Assembly: GCA_030549815.1 (NCBI GenBank)
Contig: JAUQQQ010000004.1
Location: 84,138-148,137 of the forward strand
Direction: 5' to 3'
Length of the DNA stretch: 64,000 nucleotides
Source: a bacterium
GTDB lineage: Bacteria > DRYD01
The notes beneath the pieces are model-generated. The model saw nothing but the letters and a program-made list of their open reading frames with translations, did no database searches and was not told the origin of the DNA. The translations under genes were made by a program, and so were the position numbers. Shown here piece after piece: positions 18,467 to 27,515 of the stretch; the first letter of the stretch is position 1; the number at the start of each line of letters is the position of its first letter.

Positions 18467-19600
18467 CTACGTATTTTCAATTAAAACTGAGTATCCACCG
18501 CCACTACCTGCACAAACCATCACAACAGCTTTTTTATAATTATATTTTTTCATACCTATTATTGAATTTATAACCAACCGTGCTCCAGTAGCCCCAATTG
18601 GGTGCCCAAACGCAACAGCTCCACCAAATATGTTCGTCCTACTATAATCCAATTCCAAAATCTTCATATTCGCAGCTAAAACAGCAGCAAACGCCTCATT
18701 TATCTCCCACAAATCTATATCATCCTTCGAAATAGAATACTTCTTCAATAACGACTTGGTAGAAAGAGAGGGAACTATCGGAAAATTCTCAGGCTCCTCA
18801 AAACTTTCAGCAAAACCAACTATCCTACATAGTGGCTTTAAATCATACTTTTTCAAAAACCTCTCAGAAACCAAAAGTAAAGCAGCAGCACCGTCAGCAA
18901 GTGCAGAAGCATTACCCGCAGTTATCGTAGCATCCTCCCTCCTAACCACAGGTTTTAAACTTGCCATTTTGTCTTTACTTACATCCAACCTTATATTCTC
19001 GTCAATACTACCATTAGGATTTTTAACAAAATTCTGAGGATTAGAATTCCAAAACTCAGCAGCACGCTTATGACTGTTATAAGCCAATTCATCCTGCTCT
19101 TCTCTACTTATACCATATCTTTTTGCAATAACTTCAGCAATCTCAATCATCAACTTATTAGTAACTGCACATCTTAACCCATCAGTATTAATCGAATCTT
19201 CCAATACCAAATCCCCGTATTTATTCCCCATCCTTGTCCTTACTAAAAACGGAGCATTAGTCATACTTTCAACTCCACCAGCAATTACAACATCATACTC
19301 AGAACTAATAATATTTACATACGCAGTTTGTAATGCTTTAATAGGAGATATACAAACCTGATTAACAACAAAAGCAGGTGTGTTTATATTCATTCCAGCT
19401 TTAATTAATGCTTGCCTTGCTAAATTTTGCCCATTACCAGCACCTATCACATTACCTAAAATAACCAACTCAACAGGATAAGAAAACCTTGAAATAATAT
19501 CCTTAATTACCAGTGAAGCAAGATCCGAAGCTTTGTAATTACTCCATACACCTCCTATCCTACCAAAAATCGTGCTACTATAATCAACCACATAAACCAT
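18467..19600 (-). CDS. Acetyl-CoA acetyltransferase (thiolase)
   Basis: A 377-residue thiolase, catalysing the condensation or cleavage of acetyl-CoA units. The acyl-accepting Cys is at residue 83 in VNQVCISPIKAL. The downstream motifs are NEAFAA, GGAVAFGHPIGATGARL with the catalytic His, and CAGSGGGYS with the second Cys. The residue pair after the nucleophile, Ser-Pro, differs from the usual Ser-Gly, which may affect substrate choice. GGGAGG precedes the ATG by 6 nt. Partner genes for beta-oxidation or mevalonate synthesis are not adjacent; yjbQ lies 21 nt upstream and moxR downstream. Confidence 0.88.
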   Translation of the reverse strand: MVYVVDYSSTIFGRIGGVWSNYKASDLASLVIKDIISRFSYPVELVILGNVIGAGNGQNLARQALIKAGMNINTPAFVVNQVCISPIKALQTAYVNIISSEYDVVIAGGVESMTNAPFLVRTRMGNKYGDLVLEDSINTDGLRCAVTNKLMIEIAEVIAKRYGISREEQDELAYNSHKRAAEFWNSNPQNFVKNPNGSIDENIRLDVSKDKMASLKPVVRREDATITAGNASALADGAAALLLVSERFLKKYDLKPLCRIVGFAESFEEPENFPIVPSLSTKSLLKKYSISKDDIDLWEINEAFAAVLAANMKILELDYSRTNIFGGAVAFGHPIGATGARLVINSIIGMKKYNYKKAVVMVCAGSGGGYSVLIENT

Positions 19601-19621
19601 AAAAAACCTCCCTTGATTTTT

Positions 19622-20089
19622 TTAGAAACCAATCACTTTGATAATTACTCTTTTATTCCTTTGTCCATCAAATTCTCCATAGAATATTCTTTGCCAAGGG
19701 CCTAAATCTAATTTTCCATTAGTTACGGGAACAATAACTTGATGATGAACAAGAATACTTTTTAAATGAGCATCACAATTATCTTCTCCTGTTAAATGAT
19801 GTCTATACTCTTCACCATCGGGATGTTTTCCATAAGGAGCCAATCTTTCCAGAAACTTCTCAAGATCATACAAAAATCCCTCTTCATTATCATTAACAAA
19901 AACGGATGCGGTGATATGCATAGCCGAAACCAAAACAAACCCTTCCTTTATCCCAGATTTATCTACAGCTTCTTGCACCTGCTTTGTTATATGTATAAAC
20001 TCTCTTCTTTTTTTAGTATTAAAAACCCAGTATTCAGTATATGATTTAAGAATTCCCTCACTAACAACCTTTGAATCTATTATTTTCAA
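19622..20089 (-). CDS. YjbQ/UPF0047 family protein
   Basis: A 155-residue member of the YjbQ (UPF0047, TIGR00149) family, a small trimeric fold with a conserved metal-binding His cluster and a weak thiamine-phosphate synthase activity reported for some members. Seen are the conserved [13 protein letters not shown], the His-rich [16 protein letters not shown], and [18 protein letters not shown] at the C-terminus. The start is a TTG with a strong GGGAGGGAG ribosome-binding site, and no ATG alternative fits the family start. It lies between the tubulin-like gene and the thiolase gene with 21-nt spacers on both sides. Physiological role unknown. Confidence 0.9.
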   Translation of the reverse strand: MKIIDSKVVSEGILKSYTEYWVFNTKKRREFIHITKQVQEAVDKSGIKEGFVLVSAMHITASVFVNDNEEGFLYDLEKFLERLAPYGKHPDGEEYRHHLTGEDNCDAHLKSILVHHQVIVPVTNGKLDLGPWQRIFYGEFDGQRNKRVIIKVIGF

Positions 20090-20110
20090 AATTCTCCCTC
20101 CCTTCTTATC

Positions 20111-22867
20111 TTAAGTTTTTACGGTTTCAACAAACATTTTTAAAACCTTACTTTCCTCTTCTAACATATCCATCTCATCTATTTCTTCTTTTGATAAGTT
20201 CTTTTTATTTTTCAAATAATACAATCTTTGACCGATTTTTTGCAGATATTCCTTCAAGGTAATCTGAATAGATTCCTCTCCATAATTTTTAAGGAAAGTA
20301 TCGACTAAATTAGAGAATTTAGAATAGAATTCACTGTCGTTCATTCTCTTAAGGAGCTCAGAAACAACCTCTTGCTTATTACTTCCCAAATCTATTTTTA
20401 CATTATCAATATAAACAACAAAACTAAGTCCTTCTTTTCTAACCAATTCAAATACTAAACTCAGATAAACGTATAGCAATTTTTGTATTTCCTTTTGATC
20501 TTTCTCATCCTCAAGAGTTAGATTTTCAACTTTTTGATATACAGAATCTATATGCAATCCCGGGTCGGTATTAACCAATTCCAAATAACATCTTTCCATA
20601 ACATCGATAAGAACATAAGCATATAAAGGTAGTCCATGTTTTACTTGTAGCATAGAAATCCTATAGGGATTATAATTTTCTATAACTTCGATATTGTAGG
20701 CTTTAGCAGTGTTAAAAAACCTGCTTTTATTAATATCCTTTACCCCCATAACTTTATAATGCTTTACATAAGAGTTTTCAAATAACTGAGAATCGTACCT
20801 ATATAGGATAGTTGAAGATCTTAATAATCTACTAACAACCTCTTCTTCATTACCAAATATGTATATAACCTGGTCCTCGATATCTGAATAGAGATAATCT
20901 TTATAATTTTCTTCTACAAAATCTAAAAGTGCCTTTTCATAGTCCTTAAATTTATCATATTTCATGTTAACAAAGCTGTCAAATAATTTATATAGATTAC
21001 TATTGATTCTGTTTTTATCATTTTCAATAATCATTTCCAATTGTTTATCTATCATTTCTCTGTTTGCCACATAGAAGTTTATTCTATTTCCCCAACTACT
21101 TGCTCTGCATACAAAATCTATTTTTAGATACTCAGAAATATAGTCATTATAAAATTTTTTCCATACATTGTTTATAGCCTCGATATACTCATCAATATAC
21201 CTACTAAGAAGCAACCCAAATTTATTATAAAAAAGAATTGCATATTCCTTAATGATGGAATTCATTTGATGATTAGAAAGCTCTGATAATGCTTTAGACA
21301 CTCCTTCAACTAATTTTCTATCCTTTTTGTTAAATAACCTGTTTATTAATGAATTAGATTTTTCAATTAGAGCATTTGAATAAAAATCAAGGTCCGCAGA
21401 TAATTTGGAAATCCTATTGTTATGTTCCTCTATCTCTTTCTTTAAAACATCTTTTACTTTTGTTAAATAAGCTATTAAACCATTTTCAGAATCAGTTAAA
21501 ACCTTATAAACCAAAAAGAAACCAACAGATGGATTACTTATATATTCATCCATTAACTTTTTGAATTCCTCAAATTTATTCTTAACGATTTCGTCGAGAT
21601 TTTTCTCTAACCTTTCCTTAATCTCACTCAACGTATTTTCTTTGTAGTAAGTAATTATTTTTTCTTTAATCGTCAGTTGCAAATCTTTATTCTCAATTTG
21701 ATAAACTTTTTCACTTATTTCGGAAGGAGATAACAGCTTAAGAGGGTAAAGGTGGTTTATTAAATCGTCAGAGCTTAATTCATCCATTTTCAATTGTCTT
21801 ACTATATCATAAACAAAATTAGATTTCAATTCCTTGTTTAAGTAATCATACATAAATTTAACAAGTTTTCCAGCAACGTACCTTTTAACATCCTCATAAG
21901 GATAAATAACACTGGAAGTTCCAAATGAGCTATACAAATAGTTTTTATGAGAATAAGGTTGCATCTTTTGAGATTGACTGAGAACAGTATAAAGATTATC
22001 TTCTGCAGATTTAATATTTGTCCCAACCCCTGAACTAATAAGGATTACAAGTGATTCACTAACAGCTTCTATAGTATCATCTAAACCACCAATCGGAAAC
22101 TCTTCATTTTCATCATCAATAAGATAACAAACATCAAAAGGTTGTTTTTTACTCGAAACTACCCTTGTTTTTGAAAATTGCACTTTGTATTCACTTTCAT
22201 TATTAGGGTTCATATAAAAATCTATTTCTTTGAGAGTAGCATAACCATTAGCAAATATGTGTTTCTTTTCAGCTTCGTCAGATATAGGAAATGGATGGAA
22301 AGCAGTAGGTAAAAACAATATACCTTTAATCAGAGCAGGTATCGCATTTTCCTCTTCTATTACTTTTCTGACAATATAAGCCACATCCAATAACATTCCA
22401 CTACCCGTGCCACCACATGTAGAAGAAATAAGATAAACGTTTATAGTCTTAGAAGCAATCTTAACATCGGCAAACTTCGCCCTCAATTGCTTTGTAGCCA
22501 TATCTATAGCATTGAAAACTTTATCCACATTTCTGAATAAATATAGTCTTCCCATTGGTCTGAATTGCTTAGCTCCCTCATCCCCAGAAACCACTTTAAA
22601 ATTCAAATTAGACGGAAACCAAGGCCTAATAAATTCAGCAGATTCAGACCTTAAATTACCAACAATCGAAGAAACACCAGGAACACTAACATTAAGATAT
22701 TCATCAGGTTCTAACTCATTTATCAAAACCTCATTCTTATCAGAGTCGATACAGAAGAACTTGAGCAGAGTCCTGGCATCCTTAGGAATCTTTCTTTTCA
22801 AACTAACAACTGTTTTTAAACCTGTTCCTCCAAGGCCAATAACAATCGTGGGTATATTAAATTCCAT
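20111..22867 (-). CDS. Large tubulin-like GTPase-fold protein (Tubulin_2 type)
   Basis: A 918-residue protein whose N-terminal third has the tubulin/FtsZ nucleotide fold: a glycine loop VIGLGGTGLKTV (residues 9-20) and the tubulin signature in STCGGTGSG (about 149-157). The flanking strand-helix pattern (NVYLISST before, LDVAYIVRKV after) fits. This matches the Tubulin_2 type (PF13809), distinct from FtsZ and of unknown function. The remaining 550 residues are predicted mostly helical, with charged coiled-coil-prone stretches (about 395-560) and an acidic Lys/Glu-rich C-terminus. Start at ATG 22867 with AGGAGG 9 nt upstream; a GTG two codons earlier is too close to it. It follows the GH57-like gene by 15 nt. 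Whether it binds GTP or polymerises is unproven. Confidence 0.82.
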   Translation of the reverse strand: MEFNIPTIVIGLGGTGLKTVVSLKRKIPKDARTLLKFFCIDSDKNEVLINELEPDEYLNVSVPGVSSIVGNLRSESAEFIRPWFPSNLNFKVVSGDEGAKQFRPMGRLYLFRNVDKVFNAIDMATKQLRAKFADVKIASKTINVYLISSTCGGTGSGMLLDVAYIVRKVIEEENAIPALIKGILFLPTAFHPFPISDEAEKKHIFANGYATLKEIDFYMNPNNESEYKVQFSKTRVVSSKKQPFDVCYLIDDENEEFPIGGLDDTIEAVSESLVILISSGVGTNIKSAEDNLYTVLSQSQKMQPYSHKNYLYSSFGTSSVIYPYEDVKRYVAGKLVKFMYDYLNKELKSNFVYDIVRQLKMDELSSDDLINHLYPLKLLSPSEISEKVYQIENKDLQLTIKEKIITYYKENTLSEIKERLEKNLDEIVKNKFEEFKKLMDEYISNPSVGFFLVYKVLTDSENGLIAYLTKVKDVLKKEIEEHNNRISKLSADLDFYSNALIEKSNSLINRLFNKKDRKLVEGVSKALSELSNHQMNSIIKEYAILFYNKFGLLLSRYIDEYIEAINNVWKKFYNDYISEYLKIDFVCRASSWGNRINFYVANREMIDKQLEMIIENDKNRINSNLYKLFDSFVNMKYDKFKDYEKALLDFVEENYKDYLYSDIEDQVIYIFGNEEEVVSRLLRSSTILYRYDSQLFENSYVKHYKVMGVKDINKSRFFNTAKAYNIEVIENYNPYRISMLQVKHGLPLYAYVLIDVMERCYLELVNTDPGLHIDSVYQKVENLTLEDEKDQKEIQKLLYVYLSLVFELVRKEGLSFVVYIDNVKIDLGSNKQEVVSELLKRMNDSEFYSKFSNLVDTFLKNYGEESIQITLKEYLQKIGQRLYYLKNKKNLSKEEIDEMDMLEEESKVLKMFVETVKT

Positions 22868-22882
22868 AACCACTTTCCTCCT

Positions 22883-25408
22883 TTACAATATTACTCTTAT
22901 TCTTAGCATATCTGCCAAGGATGTTATTTTTCTTTGTAAATTTTCAAACTCCTCCTTATATAATTGTTTAAAAAACTCTTCCCTATCCTTCAATTGTTTA
23001 TACATAGAAAACATAACGTTCTGAGACTCCCATAGATTGTAGTTTAAACCTAACTTATACCCAAAATTAATAAAATCAATAATATTGTCAATAGCACTAA
23101 TATTTCTATTTTCCAAAATCAGGGGAATCCTTAAAAGCATATCTTTCAATTTTTTTTCAAATTTTCTCTTGATTTTCTCTTCATCCAACTTTAAATCAAG
23201 TTTGTCCCTATTCAAAATAAAATAAATTATATCCTCATAATTAGGATTAAAGTTCTCCATTAACTTTTCTATTTGATTATCGATAATCAGCAATGTTATT
23301 AATTTCATTTCCAACGGTATAGGTTGATAATTATTATCGATTAGATTACGTATAATTGTTTTTTGTTCAAAAAATATCTCATCAATTTTTCTATCTATTT
23401 CTTTAACATTAGAGTCAATAAGTTTCCTAATTATTTTTCGTCGAACATTTACAAAAAATGAATCCAATGAAAACTTTTCTTGACAATATTCATCTATAAA
23501 ATTAACAATATCTATAAAATTGCCAGATAACAAAAAAGTTTTCAATGTATGGAAAACTTCGGAAGGGTCAAAATCACCAAAACCACCATACAAATTCAAG
23601 TTCCCCAAATAAGCAAAAATAAAATTAACGTAACCTTCGGAAAAATCAATCATATTTGTATAACCCACCTTACCTGTACTAATCATATATTCACCTTCAA
23701 CATGTTTTTCCCAAAATTCAACATTCCAAAAACGCCCTAAATTATCAATATTTTTCAAAAATAACTTATTCGCAATAAAAGAAGCAACAATCTTATCATT
23801 GTCAAAGTAAGCAGTTTTTACAAAATCATTAAATACTCTTAATCCATTACCATAATAGTTAGAAATAGCATCCTTAAGGATAGTCTCAACAACAGGCTCT
23901 AAATTTATTCCAAAAATCTCCTTAGGCGAAGCCTCCCTTCGGGTAGGCGAAGCCTCCCTTCGGGTAGGCGAAGCCTCCCTTCGGGTAGGCGAAGCCTCCC
24001 TTCGGGTAGGCGAAGCCTCCCTTCGGGTAGGCGAAGCCTCCCTTCGGGTAAGTTTAATGATAGCCCAATAAAGGAACTTCAGATTCTGAGTTGCTTCCAA
24101 ACCCGATATATCATCGAAAAACCATCCGCAACTCGTGTACGCAAACATAATATTTTTGTATATCTCCAATAAATTTATAACTCTCTTTGCTTCCTGACAA
24201 TCCTCTATACCAAAATCTTCCATAAAAGCACAAACAAAATTAAACAAATCCTCCTTAGTTTTTATTTCATTATCTCTCTTTAAAATATACTCTATGTAGT
24301 TTTTTCTAATATCTTTGTCTATTTCCATTTTTTTCATTTCATTAATGTATATTTCTTCAAAAGTATTCCTCACACTATCTACAGCAAGCCTCAGATTCCT
24401 TCTCCATTCTTGAGAAGTATTTGGATTAAACCTACATCCACAATTCTCTTTCCATCTTCCTATACCATGAAAACAGCTCCACGATGTATTCTCGTTAATT
24501 TCTGCTTCATAGATAATTTCGACATTATCAACATAATAACCAAGATTACAAACTTTAACATTTGGGGTAGAAAATAGATAATACAAAGAATAAGCCAGTC
24601 CCAATTCTCCGAATTTTTTGTGATGTCCATAGGTTTCACCATCAGCAGCAATAACAACAACATCATCTTCTTCTCTAAATTCCGACAAAATAGCTTTTCC
24701 TAACCTTTCACCATTACTCAATAAATCTTGAAAAGAAACAGCATGAGAAATATTTGAATTATAAGCAAAAACAATAATTTTTCTATCCTCATCAAGATTC
24801 ACAATGAAAGGTTTATTGGGAAGATTTCCTTCATTATAAATCCATTGATTACTACCTATCTTTCTAAACCTTTTTATCTGGTGTGGAGCAAGAATAACAA
24901 ACTCAATACCGTTTTTACTCAAGTAATTTAATGTTCGTAAATCTACAGCGGTTTCAGGTAACCACATTCCACGTGCATTCCTTCCAAAATGATACTCAAA
25001 GTCTTTCAACCCCCAATAAACCTGAACATCCAAATCAATGTCATTAGATAATGGCAAAATAACATGATTGTAAGCCTGAGCTATTGCATTACCACTACCC
25101 AATCTATTGTAACTCAATTTATCAGCTTCAAGTATTTTTTCATACAGCTCTGGTAAATTCCTTTTTATCCAATGCAATAAAGTAGGACCAAAATTGTAAC
25201 TAACATACTCCAAATTATTGACAATATTAACAATATAACCATTAACATCGAAAATGCGTGCATAAACGTTAGGAACATAACATTCAAAGGCAATCCTTTC
25301 ATTCCAATTTTCAAAAGGATAAGCACTGTCTTGGAACTCTATTTGACCTACAAAAGGATTTTCTCGAGGTGGCTGATAAAAGTGCAAATGAAAAATAACA
25401 TACTTCAT
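22883..25408 (-). CDS. GH57/DUF3536 family glycoside hydrolase-like protein with repeat insertion
   Basis: An 841-residue protein with an N-terminal GH57 (alpha-amylase/glucanotransferase-like) barrel and a DUF3536 region. Conserved GH57 regions seen are HLHFYQPP at the start, GMWLPETAV near residue 148, and AADGETYGHHKK near 255, whose Asp would be the acid/base. The nucleophile region was not identified with confidence. The DUF3536 hallmark follows (TSWSCFHGIGRWKENCGCRF, then QEWRRNLRLAVDSVR). Residues about 454-495 are six perfect copies of TRREASP, encoded by a 21-bp DNA repeat and inserted between WAIIKL and FGINLEP. The ATG directly follows the upstream stop, with GAGGG as ribosome-binding site. 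Likely acts on an alpha-glucan; substrate unknown. Confidence 0.85.
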   Translation of the reverse strand: MKYVIFHLHFYQPPRENPFVGQIEFQDSAYPFENWNERIAFECYVPNVYARIFDVNGYIVNIVNNLEYVSYNFGPTLLHWIKRNLPELYEKILEADKLSYNRLGSGNAIAQAYNHVILPLSNDIDLDVQVYWGLKDFEYHFGRNARGMWLPETAVDLRTLNYLSKNGIEFVILAPHQIKRFRKIGSNQWIYNEGNLPNKPFIVNLDEDRKIIVFAYNSNISHAVSFQDLLSNGERLGKAILSEFREEDDVVVIAADGETYGHHKKFGELGLAYSLYYLFSTPNVKVCNLGYYVDNVEIIYEAEINENTSWSCFHGIGRWKENCGCRFNPNTSQEWRRNLRLAVDSVRNTFEEIYINEMKKMEIDKDIRKNYIEYILKRDNEIKTKEDLFNFVCAFMEDFGIEDCQEAKRVINLLEIYKNIMFAYTSCGWFFDDISGLEATQNLKFLYWAIIKLTRREASPTRREASPTRREASPTRREASPTRREASPTRREASPKEIFGINLEPVVETILKDAISNYYGNGLRVFNDFVKTAYFDNDKIVASFIANKLFLKNIDNLGRFWNVEFWEKHVEGEYMISTGKVGYTNMIDFSEGYVNFIFAYLGNLNLYGGFGDFDPSEVFHTLKTFLLSGNFIDIVNFIDEYCQEKFSLDSFFVNVRRKIIRKLIDSNVKEIDRKIDEIFFEQKTIIRNLIDNNYQPIPLEMKLITLLIIDNQIEKLMENFNPNYEDIIYFILNRDKLDLKLDEEKIKRKFEKKLKDMLLRIPLILENRNISAIDNIIDFINFGYKLGLNYNLWESQNVMFSMYKQLKDREEFFKQLYKEEFENLQRKITSLADMLRIRVIL
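23923..24048. repeat. Six perfect tandem copies of a 21-bp palindrome-rich repeat
   Basis: Six consecutive, apparently identical 21-bp units, each running TAGGCGAAGCCTCCCTTCGG plus one G on the plus strand. Each holds two small inverted repeats, AGGC-GAA-GCCT and CCC-TTC-GGG. The array is exactly 126 bp, so it keeps the reading frame of the surrounding gene and encodes (TRREASP)6 on the minus strand. Its GC content is far above that of the neighbourhood. Units follow each other without spacers, so this is not a CRISPR. Confidence 0.97.
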
Positions 25409-26263
25409 CTACATTCCCTCAACTTTCTTCGTATAAATCTTCCCATTTACCTCAAAAACAAGCCATATATCATTTGCTTCCCTAATAACTACATTAAATC
25501 CTTCTAAATTATACCCTTGCCCAACTTTAACAAAAATATCTTCTCCCTTGTAATCAATTATAGCAAAAACATTGTTAGATATTTTAACAACCCCCTTATA
25601 CTTAAAAGTATCAGGATTAAATTCAGGTTTACTATAAACAATATTCTGATTTGATCCATATGTTTCTGCTTGCTGCTTCAACCGATTTTCTACTTCCATC
25701 TTCTTTTGCTCGTCTTCTTTAACTTTTCTTTCTAACTCAACAAGCTCATCTTTCCAAAACTTCACATTTAAATTTTCCTTACGATTAAAGTAATCCTGAA
25801 AATCTTTTGGTAAAGAATATAAATAAGAAATAACAAGCGAAAGCTCCAAATCTTCATCATAAACATTAACCAAACTAACTTGTTCAACCTTAAAAGCAAA
25901 AGCATTATCATATAAATATCTCATCAAATTGAGAAAGTAATCCCTTTTAATTTTAAAAATTATACTATCCTTGTTATTGTTACTAACAACCTGGTTCAAT
26001 TTAATTATTTGTCTGTTCTCCAAAAAACTAATAAAATTACCAAAATATGCCTTAACATCCTGATAACTAATGTTTGTCTCCGTCTTTGACTTAGAATATA
26101 AAGAATATAAATTAGACAAAACCAAAATGTAATCATTATATCTCTTTTTCTCAGTTAATAAAATTTTTTGCTTATTTGAAAAATCTTTATTAATATAAAA
26201 AATAATAAGAGCGACAAAAATTAATATAAGAATTTTTAGAATTAAAAATTGTCTACTTACCAT
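25409..26263 (-). CDS. PilO/PilP-like (GspM/GspC-like) pilus alignment protein
   Basis: A 284-residue bitopic protein. A short cytoplasmic start leads into one transmembrane helix (about residues 6-24), then a coiled-coil and a small alpha/beta domain as in PilO/GspM, then a second charged coil (about 170-198). The last 70 residues (YKGVVKISNNVFAIIDYKGEDIFVKVGQGYNLEG to the end) have the beta-rich pattern of PilP and the GspC HR domain, which contacts the secretin. It would thus join two normally separate inner-membrane alignment subunits. It overlaps the PilMN-like gene by 11 nt, supporting the pilus assignment. Based on architecture and context, not strong motifs. Confidence 0.6.
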   Translation of the reverse strand: MVSRQFLILKILILIFVALIIFYINKDFSNKQKILLTEKKRYNDYILVLSNLYSLYSKSKTETNISYQDVKAYFGNFISFLENRQIIKLNQVVSNNNKDSIIFKIKRDYFLNLMRYLYDNAFAFKVEQVSLVNVYDEDLELSLVISYLYSLPKDFQDYFNRKENLNVKFWKDELVELERKVKEDEQKKMEVENRLKQQAETYGSNQNIVYSKPEFNPDTFKYKGVVKISNNVFAIIDYKGEDIFVKVGQGYNLEGFNVVIREANDIWLVFEVNGKIYTKKVEGM

Positions 26264-27515
26264 AATTCACCACTGACCTATTCAATTCATATTTTTCAAA
26301 AACAATGAACTTAGTATTACCCTCAACATTAACATTAAATCCTCTTTTTTTTAATTCTTCGGCTAATAAATAAATATCAGAATATTTAGGGCTAACAAAA
26401 TAAAAATTAACGATATTATCTTTAAAATCAAAATTTTCAATATAAACCTGTCGATTTGTCAATTCATTCAAAGTGTTAAAAAATCTGTAAAAACCAAAAT
26501 CGTATACATATTTTCTTACATTGCCTTGTTTTTGGTAAGAGAAAAGAGTTAATTGGTTTTGGTAATTATTTTTGAGAGCCTCAACAATCATCTTCTCTTT
26601 GCTTATTTTATCACTATTTGTAAAAAAAACAAAAATCAAAAGTAAAACAAGCAAAACGATTAAAAAATTAACAGTTAAATCCAGTTTTTGTATTAAATTT
26701 TCTTTTCTATAGTATTCTTCAAATTTATCAACACTCAAATTAATAGGAAAATTATCTTTATATTCCAAAACTTTTGAATAAGTGTCCAAATATTTTCCGT
26801 CATCCATAGTAATAAAGCTTATACCTTGAAAAACTTTAGATATGCTACTTAAAACAGGTAATTCTTTATATTCTTTATCAACAAAAAAATGAAATTCCTC
26901 AATACTTATCTTAGTTTGACCTTGAAAAGAAGATACAACTCTATATATTTCATTAATAAACTTTGTTATTTGCAATTCTTCATTCAAATCAACAAAAGAA
27001 TTAGAACCATAAGGCAAAACAACAAAAAAAAAGTAACCATTACCTTCAAAAGAAAAAATCGACAAGTAATCCCTATCAAAATTGAAACAGAAATGCTTAG
27101 GACTATTTAGATTTAAAAACAACTTGAAAATAAAACTTTTAGGTAATACAGTTTTTAACTTCCCACCCAATCTTCTTACTACCTTTACAAAATCATTTAA
27201 ATTTTCCCTCTTAACAGCAACAAAGTAAAGCTTATTACCAAAAATAAAATAATTACTGTAAAGATCATCTAAACCCAAAGATAGAGACTTAGCAAGATAA
27301 GATTTAATAGCAAGGATATTACGTATATCGAAAGGAACAGTTAAGGACTTTGTGATAAGCCAACTATCTGGAATTACCAATACAATTTCTTTATTTTTTA
27401 TCAATTCTCCAGGAATTTCTGATATATTTGTAAACTTATTATTCTTAATAAATCCAGCTCTATAATAAATAACATCGACACTTTTATCATGTTTTATTTC
27501 AATAACGACATTCAT
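26253..27515 (-). CDS. PilM-PilN fusion-like (GspL-like) pilus assembly protein
   Basis: A 420-residue protein. Residues 1-270 look like a degenerate actin-like PilM/GspL cytoplasmic domain (EIVLVIPDSWLITKSLTVP; LYSNYFIFGNKLYFVAVKRENLNDFVKVVRRLGGK, a pattern seen in PilM). One transmembrane helix follows (about 280-298, FLIVLLVLLLIFVFF), then a short coil and a PilN/fimbrial-assembly domain ending the protein. This domain order is that of GspL of type II secretion, or of fused PilM-PilN. It couples the cytoplasmic ATPase to the periplasmic alignment complex. The 4-nt overlap with the Memo-like gene upstream and the 11-nt overlap with the PilOP-like gene downstream show tight coupling. Confidence 0.65.
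   Translation of the reverse strand: MNVVIEIKHDKSVDVIYYRAGFIKNNKFTNISEIPGELIKNKEIVLVIPDSWLITKSLTVPFDIRNILAIKSYLAKSLSLGLDDLYSNYFIFGNKLYFVAVKRENLNDFVKVVRRLGGKLKTVLPKSFIFKLFLNLNSPKHFCFNFDRDYLSIFSFEGNGYFFFVVLPYGSNSFVDLNEELQITKFINEIYRVVSSFQGQTKISIEEFHFFVDKEYKELPVLSSISKVFQGISFITMDDGKYLDTYSKVLEYKDNFPINLSVDKFEEYYRKENLIQKLDLTVNFLIVLLVLLLIFVFFTNSDKISKEKMIVEALKNNYQNQLTLFSYQKQGNVRKYVYDFGFYRFFNTLNELTNRQVYIENFDFKDNIVNFYFVSPKYSDIYLLAEELKKRGFNVNVEGNTKFIVFEKYELNRSVVNYGK

Noticed and set aside
23923-24048. CRISPR array
   Set aside because: Units are contiguous 21-mers with no spacers and preserve the reading frame of a gene; no cas gene is near.
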